A stretch of DNA of 64,000 nucleotides from Paraburkholderia ginsengiterrae (GTDB lineage: Bacteria > Pseudomonadota > Gammaproteobacteria > Burkholderiales > Burkholderiaceae). Within the stretch, counting starts at the first letter, position 1; each line of letters starts with the position of its first letter. The notes under the pieces are model-generated. The model worked only from the letters and a program-made list of their open reading frames with translations, was not told the origin of the DNA and searched no databases. The stretch is from positions 186,001-250,000 of the forward strand of contig NZ_LXKA01000349.1 of assembly GCF_001645125.1 (NCBI RefSeq), in the 5' to 3' direction. Positions 32,844 through 41,737 of the stretch are shown piece by piece. A program made the translations under genes and the position numbers.

Positions 32844-33638
32844 TTACTGGATCGGCTTGCTGACGTCGATGCCGAACCACTTGTCCGAGATCTTCGTGAA
32901 CGTGCCGTCTGCTTCGAGCTGGGTCATCGCGTCGTCGATCGCCTTGGCGAACTTCGGATTGCCCTTTTTGAACGGAATGCCCGACGGGTTGCCCGCGCCG
33001 ACATTCGCGCCGGTGCGCAGCGGCAGCTGCGAGTTCTTCATCAGATACGCGAGCATCAGGCGGTCGTTGAGGGCAGCGTCCAGACGTCCGGCGGCCAGAT
33101 CGCGCAGGTATTCCGGTGCGCCCGGATAGGTCTTCACGTCGATGCCCGGCACCGACTTCGCCATGTCCATGTAGTTCGTGCCCAGACCGACGCCGAGCTT
33201 CTTGCCTTTCAGGTCGTCGAGCGACTTGAACTGGCGCGTGTCGTCCTTACGCTGGATCAGTTGCGCGGCCGAATACGTGTAGGCCGGCGAGAAGTCGAGC
33301 GCCTGCTTGCGCGCGTCGGTAATGCCGACCTGGTTGACGATCACGTCGAACTTGCCCGCCTGCAGACCGGCGATGATGCCGCTCCATTCGGTCGTGACGA
33401 ATTCCGGCTTCACGCCGAGTTTGGCCGCCACCGCGCGGGCGATGTCGACGTCATAGCCGACCAGCTCGCCCGACGGCGCTTTCGAGTTGAACGGCGGGAA
33501 AGTGCCTTCCAGACCAATGCGCAGCGTGCCGCGCTGCTTGACCTGATCGAGCAGGTCGTCCGCATGCGCGGTGACGGCGGTGAACGACGCGCCGATCAGA
33601 CCGGCGACCAGCAACTTCTTCAGCAAGCCAAATTTCAT
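32844..33638 (-). CDS. Periplasmic amino-acid-binding protein of a cystine-type ABC transporter
   Basis: This family-3 solute-binding protein has 264 residues. A signal peptide (about 1-26, cleaved after AHA) is followed by the conserved opening GTLRIGLEGTFPPF, the hinge region GYDVDIARAVAAKLG and the second-lobe LKGKKLGVGLGTNYMD. It resembles the cystine-binding FliY/TcyJ group. AAAGGAA precedes the ATG. It is expressed from its own promoter in the 118-base gap after pyrD and forms an operon with the permease gene, separated by a 15-bp hairpin. Confidence 0.9.
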   Translation of the reverse strand: MKFGLLKKLLVAGLIGASFTAVTAHADDLLDQVKQRGTLRIGLEGTFPPFNSKAPSGELVGYDVDIARAVAAKLGVKPEFVTTEWSGIIAGLQAGKFDVIVNQVGITDARKQALDFSPAYTYSAAQLIQRKDDTRQFKSLDDLKGKKLGVGLGTNYMDMAKSVPGIDVKTYPGAPEYLRDLAAGRLDAALNDRLMLAYLMKNSQLPLRTGANVGAGNPSGIPFKKGNPKFAKAIDDAMTQLEADGTFTKISDKWFGIDVSKPIQ

Positions 33639-33756
33639 CGTGTTCCTTTTTGTTCGTCCGGCGGTTTAACAGACGAAAGCTTAACAAAGCAGACTATCGA
33701 AACCTAAATACCGTTTGTCTATGTCTATATAACCGGCGCGCTCCGGGACCGCGCGC

Positions 33757-34779
33757 CTAGCGCAGCGCCTGTACGCATTCGCCCACCAGCGCAGGGCCGC
33801 GATAGATGAAGCCGGTATAGAGCTGCACCAGCGACGCGCCGGCCGCCAGTTTCGCGCGCGCGTCCTCGCCGGAAAAAATCCCGCCGACGCCGATGATCGG
33901 CACCGTTTCGCCGACTTCGGCGCGCAGCTTGCGGATCACTTCGTTCGACGCGTCGAACACCGGCTTGCCCGACAGGCCACCGGCTTCGTCGCCGTATTGC
34001 ATGCCGGCCACGGCGGTGCGCGAGAGCGTGGTGTTGGTGGCGATCACGCCTTCGAAGCGGTGGCGCAGCAGCGTGTCGGCGATCGACTTGATCTGTTCGT
34101 CGTCGAGGTCCGGCGCGATCTTCAGCGCGAGCGGCACCAGCTTGCCGTGCATGTCGGCCAGACGCTGCTGCTTGTCCTTGAGCGCCGCGAGCAGTGCGTC
34201 GAGTTCGCCCGCGCCTTGCAACTGGCGCAGATTCTTCGTGTTCGGCGACGAGATATTGACCGTCACGTAGCTGGCGAACGGATACACGCGTTCGAGGCAG
34301 TACAGGTAGTCTTCGGCGGCGCGTTCGATCGGCGTGTCGGCGTTCTTGCCGATGTTCAGGCCGAGAATGCCGCGATAGCGCGCGGCCTGCACGTTCTTCA
34401 CGAACTGGTCGACGCCCGCGTTGTTGAAGCCCATCCGGTTGATCACGGCGTTCGCCTGCGGCAGGCGGAAAATGCGCGGCCGCGGATTGCCGGGTTGCGC
34501 GCGCGGGGTCACCGTGCCCACCTCGATGAAGCCGAAGCCGAGCGCGGCCAGACCGTCGACGCAGGCGCCGTCCTTGTCCAGACCCGCGGCGAGCCCGACC
34601 GGGTTGCGAAAGGTCAGCCCCATCACGGTGCGCGGCGCATCCGGCACGCGCGGCGCGAGCACGCCGGCAAGGCCGGTGCGGCCGGCAGCGCCGAGCATGC
34701 GCAAGGTCAGGTGGTGAGCGTCTTCCGCGTCCATGCGAAAGAGTTGGGCGCGCATAAGCGGGTAAAGGGAACTGAACAC
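33757..34779 (-). CDS. pyrD: Dihydroorotate dehydrogenase (quinone), class 2
   Basis: The fourth step of pyrimidine synthesis, oxidising dihydroorotate and passing electrons to ubiquinone at the inner membrane. The 340 residues start [20 protein letters not shown], the amphipathic membrane-association helices of class 2, followed by FMN contacts ([33 protein letters not shown]) and the closing [20 protein letters not shown]. The start codon is GTG 34779, which gives the family N-terminus; the ATG at 34818 would add 13 unrelated residues. It is last in the group Nudix-aat-bpt-pyrD. Confidence 0.95.
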   Translation of the reverse strand: MFSSLYPLMRAQLFRMDAEDAHHLTLRMLGAAGRTGLAGVLAPRVPDAPRTVMGLTFRNPVGLAAGLDKDGACVDGLAALGFGFIEVGTVTPRAQPGNPRPRIFRLPQANAVINRMGFNNAGVDQFVKNVQAARYRGILGLNIGKNADTPIERAAEDYLYCLERVYPFASYVTVNISSPNTKNLRQLQGAGELDALLAALKDKQQRLADMHGKLVPLALKIAPDLDDEQIKSIADTLLRHRFEGVIATNTTLSRTAVAGMQYGDEAGGLSGKPVFDASNEVIRKLRAEVGETVPIIGVGGIFSGEDARAKLAAGASLVQLYTGFIYRGPALVGECVQALR

Positions 34780-34897
34780 GGGACGAAGCCGGGCGGCCGA
34801 AAAATGGGAACCCGCCATTTTACCGGCTTTGGGACGTTAATGAGACTGATGGGCGGGATTGGGGCCGCGGCCGGCCGCGGCGGTGGCTCCGGCGACG

Positions 34898-35719
34898 TTA
34901 AGGCTTGAACGGTGCGCGCTTGCCGTGAATCGCCTGATCGACCGGCGGCAGGTCGATGCCGGCGGGGTCGAGCACGCGCCAGACGCCGTCAATCAATCCT
35001 TCGAGTGGCCGGAAGTTCGCCTTGTACGCCATCTTCGGGCTCTCGCGAATCCAGTAGCCGAGGTACACGTACGGCAGTTTCAGGCTGCGCGCCTGCTCGA
35101 TTTGCCAATAGATGTTGTAGGTGCCGTAGCTGGTGTTCGGCAGTCCCGGCTCGAAAAACGTGTACACGGACGAAAGCCCGTCGCCGAGGATGTCGATCAT
35201 GCTGATCATGCGCAGGATGCCCGGCGCGTTGGGCCGGTCCGGCAGCGGCTCGCGAAATTCGACCAGCCGCGAGTTGATCCGGCTTTGCAGCAGGAACTGT
35301 TCGTACTGGTCGCGGCTGTCGCGGTCCATGCCGCCGCCCGCATGCCGTGCCGACTGATAGCGCATGTACAGCGCATAGTGCTCTTCGTCGTAATGGAGCG
35401 GCGCGACCGTGGCGATGAGTTCGCCGTGTTTTTTCCAGACGCGGCGTTGTGTGCGGTTCGGCTCGAACTGGTCGACCGGCACGCGCACCGGCACGCACGC
35501 GCGACAGCCGTCGCAGTACGGGCGGTAGGTGAATACGCCCGAGCGCCGGAAGCCCGCCTTGACGAGATCGGTGTAGACGTCGGAGTTGATCAGATGGCTG
35601 GGCGTGGCGACCTGCGAGCGCGCGATGCGTCCCGCCAGATAACTGCAGGGATAGGGCGCCGTTGCATAAAATTGCAGCGCGGAAAGCGGCGAAAGAGGCA
35701 GCTCGTTGGGATGAGTCAC
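34898..35719 (-). CDS. bpt: Aspartate/glutamate leucyltransferase (arginyltransferase family)
   Basis: It attaches leucine from Leu-tRNA to proteins with N-terminal Asp or Glu, marking them for ClpS/ClpAP degradation. The 273 residues have the ATE N-terminal domain with the cysteine set CSYL and [14 protein letters not shown], and the C-terminal GNAT-like domain ([20 protein letters not shown]-type region, then [20 protein letters not shown]). The start is GTG 35719, giving the family opening (M)[17 protein letters not shown]; the frame further upstream overlaps aat. It lies just downstream of aat, so both bacterial N-degron transferases are encoded together. Confidence 0.93.
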   Translation of the reverse strand: MTHPNELPLSPLSALQFYATAPYPCSYLAGRIARSQVATPSHLINSDVYTDLVKAGFRRSGVFTYRPYCDGCRACVPVRVPVDQFEPNRTQRRVWKKHGELIATVAPLHYDEEHYALYMRYQSARHAGGGMDRDSRDQYEQFLLQSRINSRLVEFREPLPDRPNAPGILRMISMIDILGDGLSSVYTFFEPGLPNTSYGTYNIYWQIEQARSLKLPYVYLGYWIRESPKMAYKANFRPLEGLIDGVWRVLDPAGIDLPPVDQAIHGKRAPFKP

Positions 35720-35820
35720 GGTGGCAGCTCTCGAAGCGTCTCTCTGGTAATGCAAACCCGGCGCCTTGTGGTCGACAACCCGCGGCTCGGTGGGCGGCGG
35801 ATCCGGATTCGGCCTGATTT

Positions 35821-36561
35821 TTACTGCGCCGCTGGCGCGACGACCTCGAGCAACACGGCCTTGTCGAAGCGCCACGAAATGGGCGGGGCATCGACCGACG
35901 CGCGAACATGCGCGATGAACGCCTTGCGCGCTATCTCGCGACCGCCCAGCGACGCCAGATGCGACGTGTTCTGCTGGCAGTCTATCATTTCTATTTCGTG
36001 ACGGCGCAAGTGTCCGACCAGCGCGGCGAGCGCCATTTTCGACGCATCCGTGACCTCCGCGAACATGGATTCGCCGAAGAACATTTTGCCGAACGACACG
36101 CCGTACAAGCCGCCCACGCGCTTGCCTTCGAACCAGGTTTCGATGCTGTGCGCATCGCCCACGCGATGCAGCGACGAGTACGCTTCAACCACGTCCGCGG
36201 TGATCCAGGTGCCTCGCTGTCCGCGTCGCGGCGCCTCGGCGCAGGCCCGCATCACGGCGGCGAAATCATGATCGACGCGGATTTCCCACGCGTCGTCGCG
36301 CAGCACGCGCTTGAGTGTCTTGCGCAGCGACGGCGACAGTTTGAATTCGGCGGGGCGCAGGATCATGCGCGGATCGGGGCTCCACCACAACACGGGCTGG
36401 CCGTCCGAATACCAGGGGAAAATGCCGCGCCGGTAGGCGTCGATCAGACGCGACGGCAGCAGGTCGCCGCTCGCGGCGAGCAGACCCGGTGCGCCGCTCG
36501 TCGCGCCGAGTGCGCGCTCGACGGGCGGAAACGGATCGTCAGGTCCGAGCCAGGGCACCAT
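35821..36561 (-). CDS. aat: Leucyl/phenylalanyl-tRNA-protein transferase
   Basis: It adds Leu or Phe from aminoacyl-tRNA to proteins with N-terminal Lys or Arg, creating N-degrons for ClpS. The 246 residues show the family blocks [27 protein letters not shown], split here as opening (about 40-66), [19 protein letters not shown] and [18 protein letters not shown], and the C-terminal [18 protein letters not shown]. It starts 9 bases after the Nudix gene and is followed by bpt. Confidence 0.95.
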   Translation of the reverse strand: MVPWLGPDDPFPPVERALGATSGAPGLLAASGDLLPSRLIDAYRRGIFPWYSDGQPVLWWSPDPRMILRPAEFKLSPSLRKTLKRVLRDDAWEIRVDHDFAAVMRACAEAPRRGQRGTWITADVVEAYSSLHRVGDAHSIETWFEGKRVGGLYGVSFGKMFFGESMFAEVTDASKMALAALVGHLRRHEIEMIDCQQNTSHLASLGGREIARKAFIAHVRASVDAPPISWRFDKAVLLEVVAPAAQ

Positions 36562-36570
36562 GCGCGCCGC

Positions 36571-37116
36571 TCAACCTTCGCGCAGCGAGCGGAAGATGTC
36601 GCCAGTGTGCAGGCCAAAGCTGCCGGCGGAGCGGTCGGCAAAAAAGAAGCGCAGGGTCTGGCCGACCGTGGGGAAGGCGATCTCGTCCCAGGGAATGTCG
36701 CGTTCCTCGAAGAGTTTCACTTCGAGACTTTCTTCGCCGGCGGCAATGTCGAGATCGAGCAGGCGCGCCATATAGAACAGATGCACCTGATGCACGTGCG
36801 GCACGTTCAGGAGCGAGAACAGGTTTTGCACCTCGACGCGCGCGCCGGCTTCCTCCAGCGTTTCGCGCGCGGCCGCCTCGGCGGTCGTCTCACCCATTTC
36901 CATGAAGCCCGCTGGCAGCGTCCAGTAGCCGTAGCGCGGTTCGATCGCGCGGCGGCACAGCAGCACCTTGTCGTCCCACACCGGGACGGTGCCGACCACG
37001 TTGCGCGGATTCTGGTAGTGCACCGTGCCGCAACTGCCGCATACGAAACGCTCGCGGTTGTCGCCCGGAGGAATGCTCAGGCTGACGCCGTGGCCGCAGA
37101 CAGAACAGAATTTCAT
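36571..37116 (-). CDS. Zinc-ribbon Nudix hydrolase (NudC-like)
   Basis: The 181-residue protein starts with a four-cysteine zinc ribbon (Cys4, Cys7, Cys26, Cys29) and continues into a Nudix domain with a complete GX5EX7REUXEEXGU box (about 70-92). Nudix enzymes hydrolyse nucleoside-diphosphate derivatives; the ribbon plus Nudix layout recalls NudC, which acts on NADH and NAD-capped RNA, but this protein is shorter. It heads the group leading to aat, bpt and pyrD. Confidence 0.9.
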   Translation of the reverse strand: MKFCSVCGHGVSLSIPPGDNRERFVCGSCGTVHYQNPRNVVGTVPVWDDKVLLCRRAIEPRYGYWTLPAGFMEMGETTAEAAARETLEEAGARVEVQNLFSLLNVPHVHQVHLFYMARLLDLDIAAGEESLEVKLFEERDIPWDEIAFPTVGQTLRFFFADRSAGSFGLHTGDIFRSLREG

Positions 37117-37463
37117 AGGAAGGGGACGAGAAAGGGTGATAGGAGTTTATCACTGGGGCGAAGGTTTACTGACGTCGGGCGACGGCGGCAAACGAGATTT
37201 CGCGGTGCACGCCTTTGGTGCCGGCGCTGGTGGTGAGACCTGCCGGGAGGGGAGGCATATCTGTTCGGAGTGCAAATTGAATGATCGCGTGGAAGTCGTA
37301 TTTGAACCGCGGGGGCGGAAACGCTCGACGTATATCGCCGCGCGAGGCATGACGGCAAGCCTCGGCGCTGAATCTTCTGTCGGAAACTGCTATCAAAGCG
37401 TCGGCGCGCTAAGAATTTTCTGTGATTCTCTGTTTGGTGAGAGATTTCAATAATTTTTTACAT
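37117..37463. other. Intergenic region upstream of the Fur-box-like site
   Basis: About 350 bases between the divergent Nudix gene and the cysteine-rich unknown. A frame on the plus strand covers part of it but is antisense to the Nudix gene for a third of its length, so it was not accepted. The 3' part turns AT-rich (37440-37490), consistent with a regulated promoter. Confidence 0.4.
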
Positions 37464-37482
37464 GCTATTGAGAATCATCTTA
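37464..37482 (+). promoter_or_regulatory. Fur-box-like site
   Basis: GCTATTGAGAATCATCTTA matches 13 of 19 positions of the classical Fur box GATAATGATAATCATTATC, with the core GA-AATCAT intact. It overlaps a possible promoter with TTTACA at 37457-37462. It lies 88 bases before the start of the 37570 gene in an otherwise GC-rich region. Confidence 0.55.
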
Positions 37483-37569
37483 CTTAAAGCGCAGGTGGCA
37501 TCAGTGATACTCATAGCCGATTGAACAAAAAGGCGCGGACATCTCCGCGCGCCAGGAATCAGGTAAGCA

Positions 37570-38058
37570 ATGAAAATCTTTCTGCTGAGCGACCTTGTCG
37601 TTCACGAACTGAAGGCGATGCAGGTCGACGAAAAGTGGCTTTCGTTTACACAGTTCAGGGAGTCGGCGCTCCTTTGGTATGCCCGTTATTCGCCGCACAG
37701 CAACGTATCGGAAACGCTCTTGCAGGAAACCGAGCGTGTCGTGCTGCGGATCGCGCAGCGGCTTCTCGACGAAGGCAGGGACATGAAGGATGGTTCGCCA
37801 CTGTGGCTGCTTGCCGAATTTCCGACGGCAAATTACGCGCATCCGCTGAGTGCGCGCGCATTGTCCGCCACGATCGCTGAGTGCTGCGAGAGAAATTGCC
37901 GGCGAGGAGAGGGGGCCGCGGCATGTGACGCGACAGACTCGCCATGCACGGGCGCGTGCTCGAACACCGCGGGAGGGGAATTGGCGTGTCATCCGGCGCT
38001 GTGCAAACTGATTGACCGTATTGCCGGGATGCCGGACGAGACGGCGGACCACACCTAA
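37570..38058 (+). CDS. Unknown protein with cysteine-rich C-terminus, possibly iron-regulated
   Basis: I do not recognise this 162-residue protein. The first 105 residues look helical and ordinary (MKIFLLSDLVVHELKAMQVD, FRESALLWYARYSPHSNV). The last 55 contain eight cysteines, in pairs and singles (ECCERNC, AAAC, SPCTGAC, LACHPALC), a pattern suited to binding a metal or Fe-S centre. There is no signal peptide or membrane segment. A Fur-box-like site sits upstream and AGGTAAGC precedes the ATG. Function unknown; a role in iron or metal homeostasis is an inference from the operator and the cysteines. Confidence 0.75.
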   Translation: MKIFLLSDLVVHELKAMQVDEKWLSFTQFRESALLWYARYSPHSNVSETLLQETERVVLRIAQRLLDEGRDMKDGSPLWLLAEFPTANYAHPLSARALSATIAECCERNCRRGEGAAACDATDSPCTGACSNTAGGELACHPALCKLIDRIAGMPDETADHT

Positions 38059-38123
38059 GGAAGTCTCGGGCTGAATTGTCGCGAACCTTGAGTGGAAGGC
38101 GAATGTACGTGCGTACGGCCGAA

Positions 38124-38148
38124 AAACAAAAAACCCGCCGAAGCGGGT
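38124..38148 (-). terminator. Terminator of tRNA-fMet
   Basis: A 6-bp GC stem with tetraloop (38133-38138 with 38143-38148) is followed on the minus strand by TTTTTTGTTTTT. It is 45 bases beyond the tRNA. Confidence 0.8.
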
Positions 38149-38192
38149 CTGTTGGTGGGCGCTGTACGAATTCATGCGCCATGTTCGACTAT

Positions 38193-38269
38193 TGGTTGCG
38201 GGGGAAGGATTTGAACCTTCGACCTTCGGGTTATGAGCCCGACGAGCTGCCAGACTGCTCCACCCCGCG
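38193..38269 (-). tRNA. Initiator tRNA-fMet (anticodon CAT)
   Basis: The minus-strand sequence starts CGCGGGGTGGAGCAG, has anticodon CAT flanked by the three G-C pairs (GGG/CCC) diagnostic of initiators, and ends with an encoded CCA. The first base C cannot pair with A72, another initiator hallmark. Confidence 0.96.
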
Positions 38270-38284
38270 TCCGTCGAAGAAAAG

Positions 38285-38313
38285 ATTATAGAACAAAGCA
38301 TTTGGCGGCGCAA
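38285..38313 (-). promoter_or_regulatory. Promoter of tRNA-fMet
   Basis: On the minus strand TTGCGC (38308-38313), a 17-bp spacer and a perfect TATAAT (38285-38290) end 16 bases before the tRNA gene. Confidence 0.65.
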
Positions 38314-38516
38314 TAGCTATTTAAGAATCGACTTCAAATCAGGTCAGCCGCGGATCACGGCGCGCCGCGGTGCGCTTGCCAGGTCGCGGCGCGCTTGAAG
38401 GGTGTCGCGTGCCGGAAGGCCTTCGTAAGGCGCTGCGCTAGAATTCGGGTTCTCTTCACGGCGCCGCCATGCAGCCATACGGCGAGCGTCTCAACTCTTA
38501 CGTTGCACGGAACTCC

Positions 38517-39014
38517 ATGGATATCGCTCACGATCTGCAGGTGATTACCGCTCAGGAACAGGCGCTGGTGTTTCCACGATTCGATGCCGACCGCGCATGG
38601 CAGGTCGGCGCGTTGTTGCGCGAGACGGCCAGCGCACGTGGCATTGCCGCGGCCATCGACGTACGCACGTTCGGCAAGCCGCTGTTCTTCTCTCTGCTCG
38701 ACGGCGCGACGCCGGACAACGTGGACTGGGCGCGCCGCAAGGGCAATACGGTCGCGCATTTCCGGCGCAGCTCGTACGCGATCGGCCTGAAGATGCAGCA
38801 GGCGGGCAGCACGCTCGCCGACAAGCATGGCTTGCCGGCCACCGAATATGCATCGCATGGCGGGGCGTTCCCGCTGACGGTGGCAGGCGCCGGCGTGATC
38901 GGTTCAATCACGGTATCGGGCCTGCCGCAGCGCGCCGATCACGAATTCGTGGTGGAAGTACTGTGCGCGCACCTGGGCCACGACTACAGCAAGCTCGCGC
39001 TTGCAAAGGCCTGA
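38517..39014 (+). CDS. UPF0303 / HbpS-like heme-degrading-domain protein
   Basis: The 165-residue protein starts [20 protein letters not shown] and contains [32 protein letters not shown] and the Gly-rich [21 protein letters not shown], which is the PduO-C/HbpS-like core. Relatives bind heme or cobalamin-like molecules or are of unknown function. The start at 38517 gives the family N-terminus; the in-frame ATG at 38469 adds 16 residues with no conservation. An SMR transporter gene follows after four bases. Confidence 0.85.
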   Translation: MDIAHDLQVITAQEQALVFPRFDADRAWQVGALLRETASARGIAAAIDVRTFGKPLFFSLLDGATPDNVDWARRKGNTVAHFRRSSYAIGLKMQQAGSTLADKHGLPATEYASHGGAFPLTVAGAGVIGSITVSGLPQRADHEFVVEVLCAHLGHDYSKLALAKA

Positions 39015-39018
39015 AGCG

Positions 39019-39357
39019 ATGCGGCTGCCTCCTTATGCCTTGCTCGCCATCGCCATCGTGGCCGAAGTGATTGCGACCTCCGCGATGCGGGCGTCGGAGG
39101 GATTCTCGCGCCTGCTGCCTTCGGTGGTGGTCGTGCTCGGCTACGGCATTGCGTTCTATTGCCTGTCGCTGACGCTCAAGAGCATCCCGGTCGGCATCGT
39201 CTACGCCGTGTGGTCGGGCGCGGGCATCGTGCTGATTACGCTGGTGGCCGTGGCGCTGTACCGGCAGGTGCCCGATGTGCCGGCCGTCATCGGGCTCGGG
39301 CTGATCATTGCCGGCGTTGCGGTTCTGAATATGTTTTCAAAAATGCAGGCGCACTGA
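39019..39357 (+). CDS. Small multidrug resistance (SMR) transporter
   Basis: This 112-residue inner-membrane protein has four membrane helices. The membrane-embedded Glu expected in helix 1 is present ([14 protein letters not shown]), as are the helix-3 [16 protein letters not shown] region and the helix-4 [13 protein letters not shown]. EmrE/SugE-type dimers exchange protons for cations such as quaternary amines or guanidinium; the exact subtype is uncertain. The ATG at 39019 has GAAGCG upstream and is nearly coupled to the UPF0303 gene. Confidence 0.9.
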   Translation: MRLPPYALLAIAIVAEVIATSAMRASEGFSRLLPSVVVVLGYGIAFYCLSLTLKSIPVGIVYAVWSGAGIVLITLVAVALYRQVPDVPAVIGLGLIIAGVAVLNMFSKMQAH

Positions 39358-39383
39358 CTCGCGATTAGGCGCGGCGCGCTCGC

Positions 39384-39764
39384 TTACTTGCAGCGCACGA
39401 TCATCGAACGGTTTTTCACGTTGGCCGACACGACGTTCGTGATGCTGCCTCCCGCCGCGCCGCCTTCGTCGTTGTCTTTCGAGATGATGTCGTAGCCCGT
39501 CGCGCCGCATGCCTTGCCGGCCTGCACGTAGCAGGAGGCCCAACTGGATCCGGCGTCGGCGCCGCTGCAATTGACCGCGAAGCCGGTCTGGCCGTTCGGC
39601 AGGTTGATCAGCGAGGTCGTATTCGACGATGCGCAGCCGGCGAGGCCCGCCACTAGCAGCACGGCTGCCGGAAGCGCAGCCCATTGCGATGTCCGGCGGA
39701 CCAGAGCGGAGGCGGCGGTGATTCGGAAGCGGCCGGCGCGGCGCAATGGCGTCATGAAATGCAT
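39384..39764 (-). CDS. Small outer-membrane lipoprotein, unknown function
   Basis: The 126-residue protein has an unusually long n-region rich in Arg, a hydrophobic segment (AALPAAVLLVAGLAG) and a lipobox LAGC, giving a mature lipoprotein of about 79 residues. The mature part has several cysteines (NCSG, ASCYV, KACGAT, VRCK) that may form disulfides, and ends SMIVRCK. AAAGGAAAC precedes the ATG at 39764. Similar small lipoproteins occur in Burkholderiaceae; the role is not known to me. Confidence 0.75.
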   Translation of the reverse strand: MHFMTPLRRAGRFRITAASALVRRTSQWAALPAAVLLVAGLAGCASSNTTSLINLPNGQTGFAVNCSGADAGSSWASCYVQAGKACGATGYDIISKDNDEGGAAGGSITNVVSANVKNRSMIVRCK

Positions 39765-39827
39765 CGTGATGTTTCCTTTCAAATTGATAATCGGGCGTGC
39801 CACGGCGGCCGGGGCACCTGTCGCAGG

Positions 39828-40019
39828 CTAGGGCGTTTCGATGATGATGCCCGCCGCACTAACCAGCCGGCGGCTTTCCGTGCCGCTTTCGGTGGCCGCG
39901 TCTTCCCAGATGCTGATGGCTTTCGGAATGTCGATGCCGTGCTCTTCGGCGTAAGCAAACCAGGCGTTTGCCGCGTCAGGCTCGGGCAGTTCGTGGTTCT
40001 GCAGAAAATATTTTCCCAT
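39828..40019 (-). CDS. Small unknown protein
   Basis: This 63-residue acidic protein (starts MGKYFLQNHELPEPDAANAW) has no signal peptide. The composition and codon use look real and the protein is divergent from the DUF1488 gene. The same frame can be extended to 40280, but the extra N-terminus is Arg/Pro-rich and overlaps the neighbour, so the short version was chosen. The ribosome binding site is weak. I do not recognise a family. Confidence 0.55.
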   Translation of the reverse strand: MGKYFLQNHELPEPDAANAWFAYAEEHGIDIPKAISIWEDAATESGTESRRLVSAAGIIIETP

Positions 40020-40234
40020 ATTGCGCTCGCTGAACTCGAAAAGGCGCTGATTCGGCAGCACGGACCGTGCCGGTGATCCGGTTCGACCGGCGCGAGCCGA
40101 ACAAGTGCGATCGACTCTGCCGATCGGGTGGCTGGACCGCCGTCCGGCCCCGCGAGTACCATAGCGACGTTGTCTGGAGCCGGCCGGTTCTGGCCGGTGT
40201 CCGTCTTCTGCCGGATATCTCTGATGAGGCGACC

Positions 40235-40519
40235 ATGGAAATTCGCTTTCCCGCAGACGCGCCCGCTTACCGCGATTCAAATCTGACTGTTGTGTTTCCC
40301 GCGCTGGTGGATGGCGAGCCGGTGCCGTGCGCGATCTCGGTCGAAGCGCTCGAAGACCACTTCGGGGCTTACTCCGAGGATCTGGAAGGCTGCATGCGAG
40401 CGTTCGACGCCGGGCGTTCGCATATCGAAGCGGTGGCGCGCGAGCACTTGCAGATCAGCAACGGCACGCCCGTGCTGCTCAGAAGCGGCCACTTTCCGCC
40501 GGGCAATGTGGCGGCCTGA
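40235..40519 (+). CDS. DUF1488 family protein
   Basis: The 94-residue protein (MEIRFPADAPAYRDSNLTVV start) has the DUF1488 blocks VPCAISVEALEDHFG and HLQISNGTPVLLRSGHF. Function unknown; the family is small, soluble and common in Burkholderia and Pseudomonas. GAGGCGACC precedes the ATG. The in-frame extension upstream to 40067 has no conserved residues. Confidence 0.8.
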   Translation: MEIRFPADAPAYRDSNLTVVFPALVDGEPVPCAISVEALEDHFGAYSEDLEGCMRAFDAGRSHIEAVAREHLQISNGTPVLLRSGHFPPGNVAA

Positions 40520-40605
40520 TCGGGCGAGGGCGCAAACAGTGGCACCCGCGAACGCCGCCGGCACGGAGTCAGCCGCGTTCGGATTCCCGTTCAGTCCCGG
40601 TTTGC

Positions 40606-41604
40606 TCAGGCCGCCCTGGCGGCGCTCCCGTGCGCCACAGCCCGCGCCGCTGCCGCTGCGCGCGCCGCATCGAAGGAGCGCCGGATACCTTCCTCATACG
40701 GCGTTCTGGCGATCGGACCAATCAGCTTCGTCAACGCTGAATCGTCGAGCACAACCGGCTCCGTCATCAGATAGTTCATCTCCACCAGTTCCCGCATCAT
40801 CGGATTGAACAGGCCCAAGAGGCGCAGCAAGGTTTTGCCGGCCACCATCAGGCTGGGTTCGCGTCCCGCGAGGGCGTAGGCCTGGCGCGCCACTTCGCGT
40901 TGTGTGATCGTGCCAGCGCCGGCGAGGTGCCACCAGCGCCCATAGGCTTCGGGCGTGCGCGTGAGCTTCTCGACCACCGGCCCGGCATCGGGCAGGTAGA
41001 TGAATTCATGCGGCACGTCCACGGGGCCGATCACTTGCGCGCGCTTCGCATTGGCGGCGCCCTCGAACACGCCATTGAGCAGACTGCGCTCGATACCTGG
41101 GCCGTAGAAGTCCGGCAGGCGCAGCACCAGCGTCGACAGGCCGTTGCTGCCGTGCGCGGCCAGCACCAGATTTTCCTGGGCGAGCCGCATCCGGCCCTTG
41201 AACGTGTGCGGCTCGCGCGGCTGGGTTTCGTCGATTGGATTGCCGCGTGCGCGGCCGTACGGGTACACCGTGCCGATCAGAATGAAGCGTTCGACGCCGG
41301 CCGCCGTCACGCCCGCGAGGGTGCGCTCCATGAGCGGCGGGTGCTCGGCGAACCGGTCGTAGGGCACGCCGACCAGATAGATCACGGTTTGCAAGCCGTC
41401 AGCCGCGACGCGGATCGAGGCGGGATCGTCCGGATTCCACGTGACGATTTCCGCCAGCGGATCGTGGCCGAAGGCCGCCTCAAGCGGCGCGCGCGAGCCG
41501 CCGACCACCCGGTAAGCGCGGCCCACCGCGCTGAGCGCCGCGGCGATGCTTTGACCCGCGGCGCCCGCGGCGCCGAATAAACCTACTTTCCCTGTGGCTT
41601 GCAT
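40606..41604 (-). CDS. NAD-dependent epimerase/dehydratase-like protein
   Basis: An atypical extended SDR of 332 residues. The N-terminal GLFGAAGAAGQSIAAAL is the cofactor loop; IYLVGVPYDRF and IGTVYPYGRARGNPI follow, with the catalytic-region Tyr in YPYGR, and LRLPDFYGPGIE matches the family. It lacks a clear YxxxK, so it may be a binding protein or use a variant mechanism. GAGGAG precedes ATG 41604. It is divergent from a TetR gene that carries two palindromes in the shared promoter, so it is probably repressed by that TetR. Confidence 0.82.
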   Translation of the reverse strand: MQATGKVGLFGAAGAAGQSIAAALSAVGRAYRVVGGSRAPLEAAFGHDPLAEIVTWNPDDPASIRVAADGLQTVIYLVGVPYDRFAEHPPLMERTLAGVTAAGVERFILIGTVYPYGRARGNPIDETQPREPHTFKGRMRLAQENLVLAAHGSNGLSTLVLRLPDFYGPGIERSLLNGVFEGAANAKRAQVIGPVDVPHEFIYLPDAGPVVEKLTRTPEAYGRWWHLAGAGTITQREVARQAYALAGREPSLMVAGKTLLRLLGLFNPMMRELVEMNYLMTEPVVLDDSALTKLIGPIARTPYEEGIRRSFDAARAAAAARAVAHGSAARAA

Positions 41605-41667
41605 GACGACTCCTCGACGTGGGGCCCGAGCGCGCCCGGACAAATAAAATGATTGACTGAAATTTAA

Positions 41668-41694
41668 TGAACGCCGTTCAGTGAACAGTGTTCA
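41668..41694. promoter_or_regulatory. Double palindromic operator for the adjacent TetR
   Basis: Two adjacent 13-bp palindromes, TGAACGCCGTTCA (41668-41680) and TGAACAGTGTTCA (41682-41694), lie in the divergent promoter region of the epimerase-like and TetR genes, with a 14-bp period. This is the expected layout for a TetR dimer pair repressing both genes. Confidence 0.75.
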
Positions 41695-41737
41695 GTTTAA
41701 TTTGACTTTTCAGTTTGTCAACCCGAAAATGAAGGAC

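Noticed and set aside
34865-34880. 16-bp GC palindrome between bpt and pyrD
   Set aside because: Composed only of G and C in a very GC-rich gap, no T-run and no known operator; likely by chance.
37025-37453. 142-residue frame upstream of the cysteine-rich gene
   Set aside because: The first third is antisense to the Nudix zinc ribbon; the rest shows no conserved pattern and no ribosome binding site.
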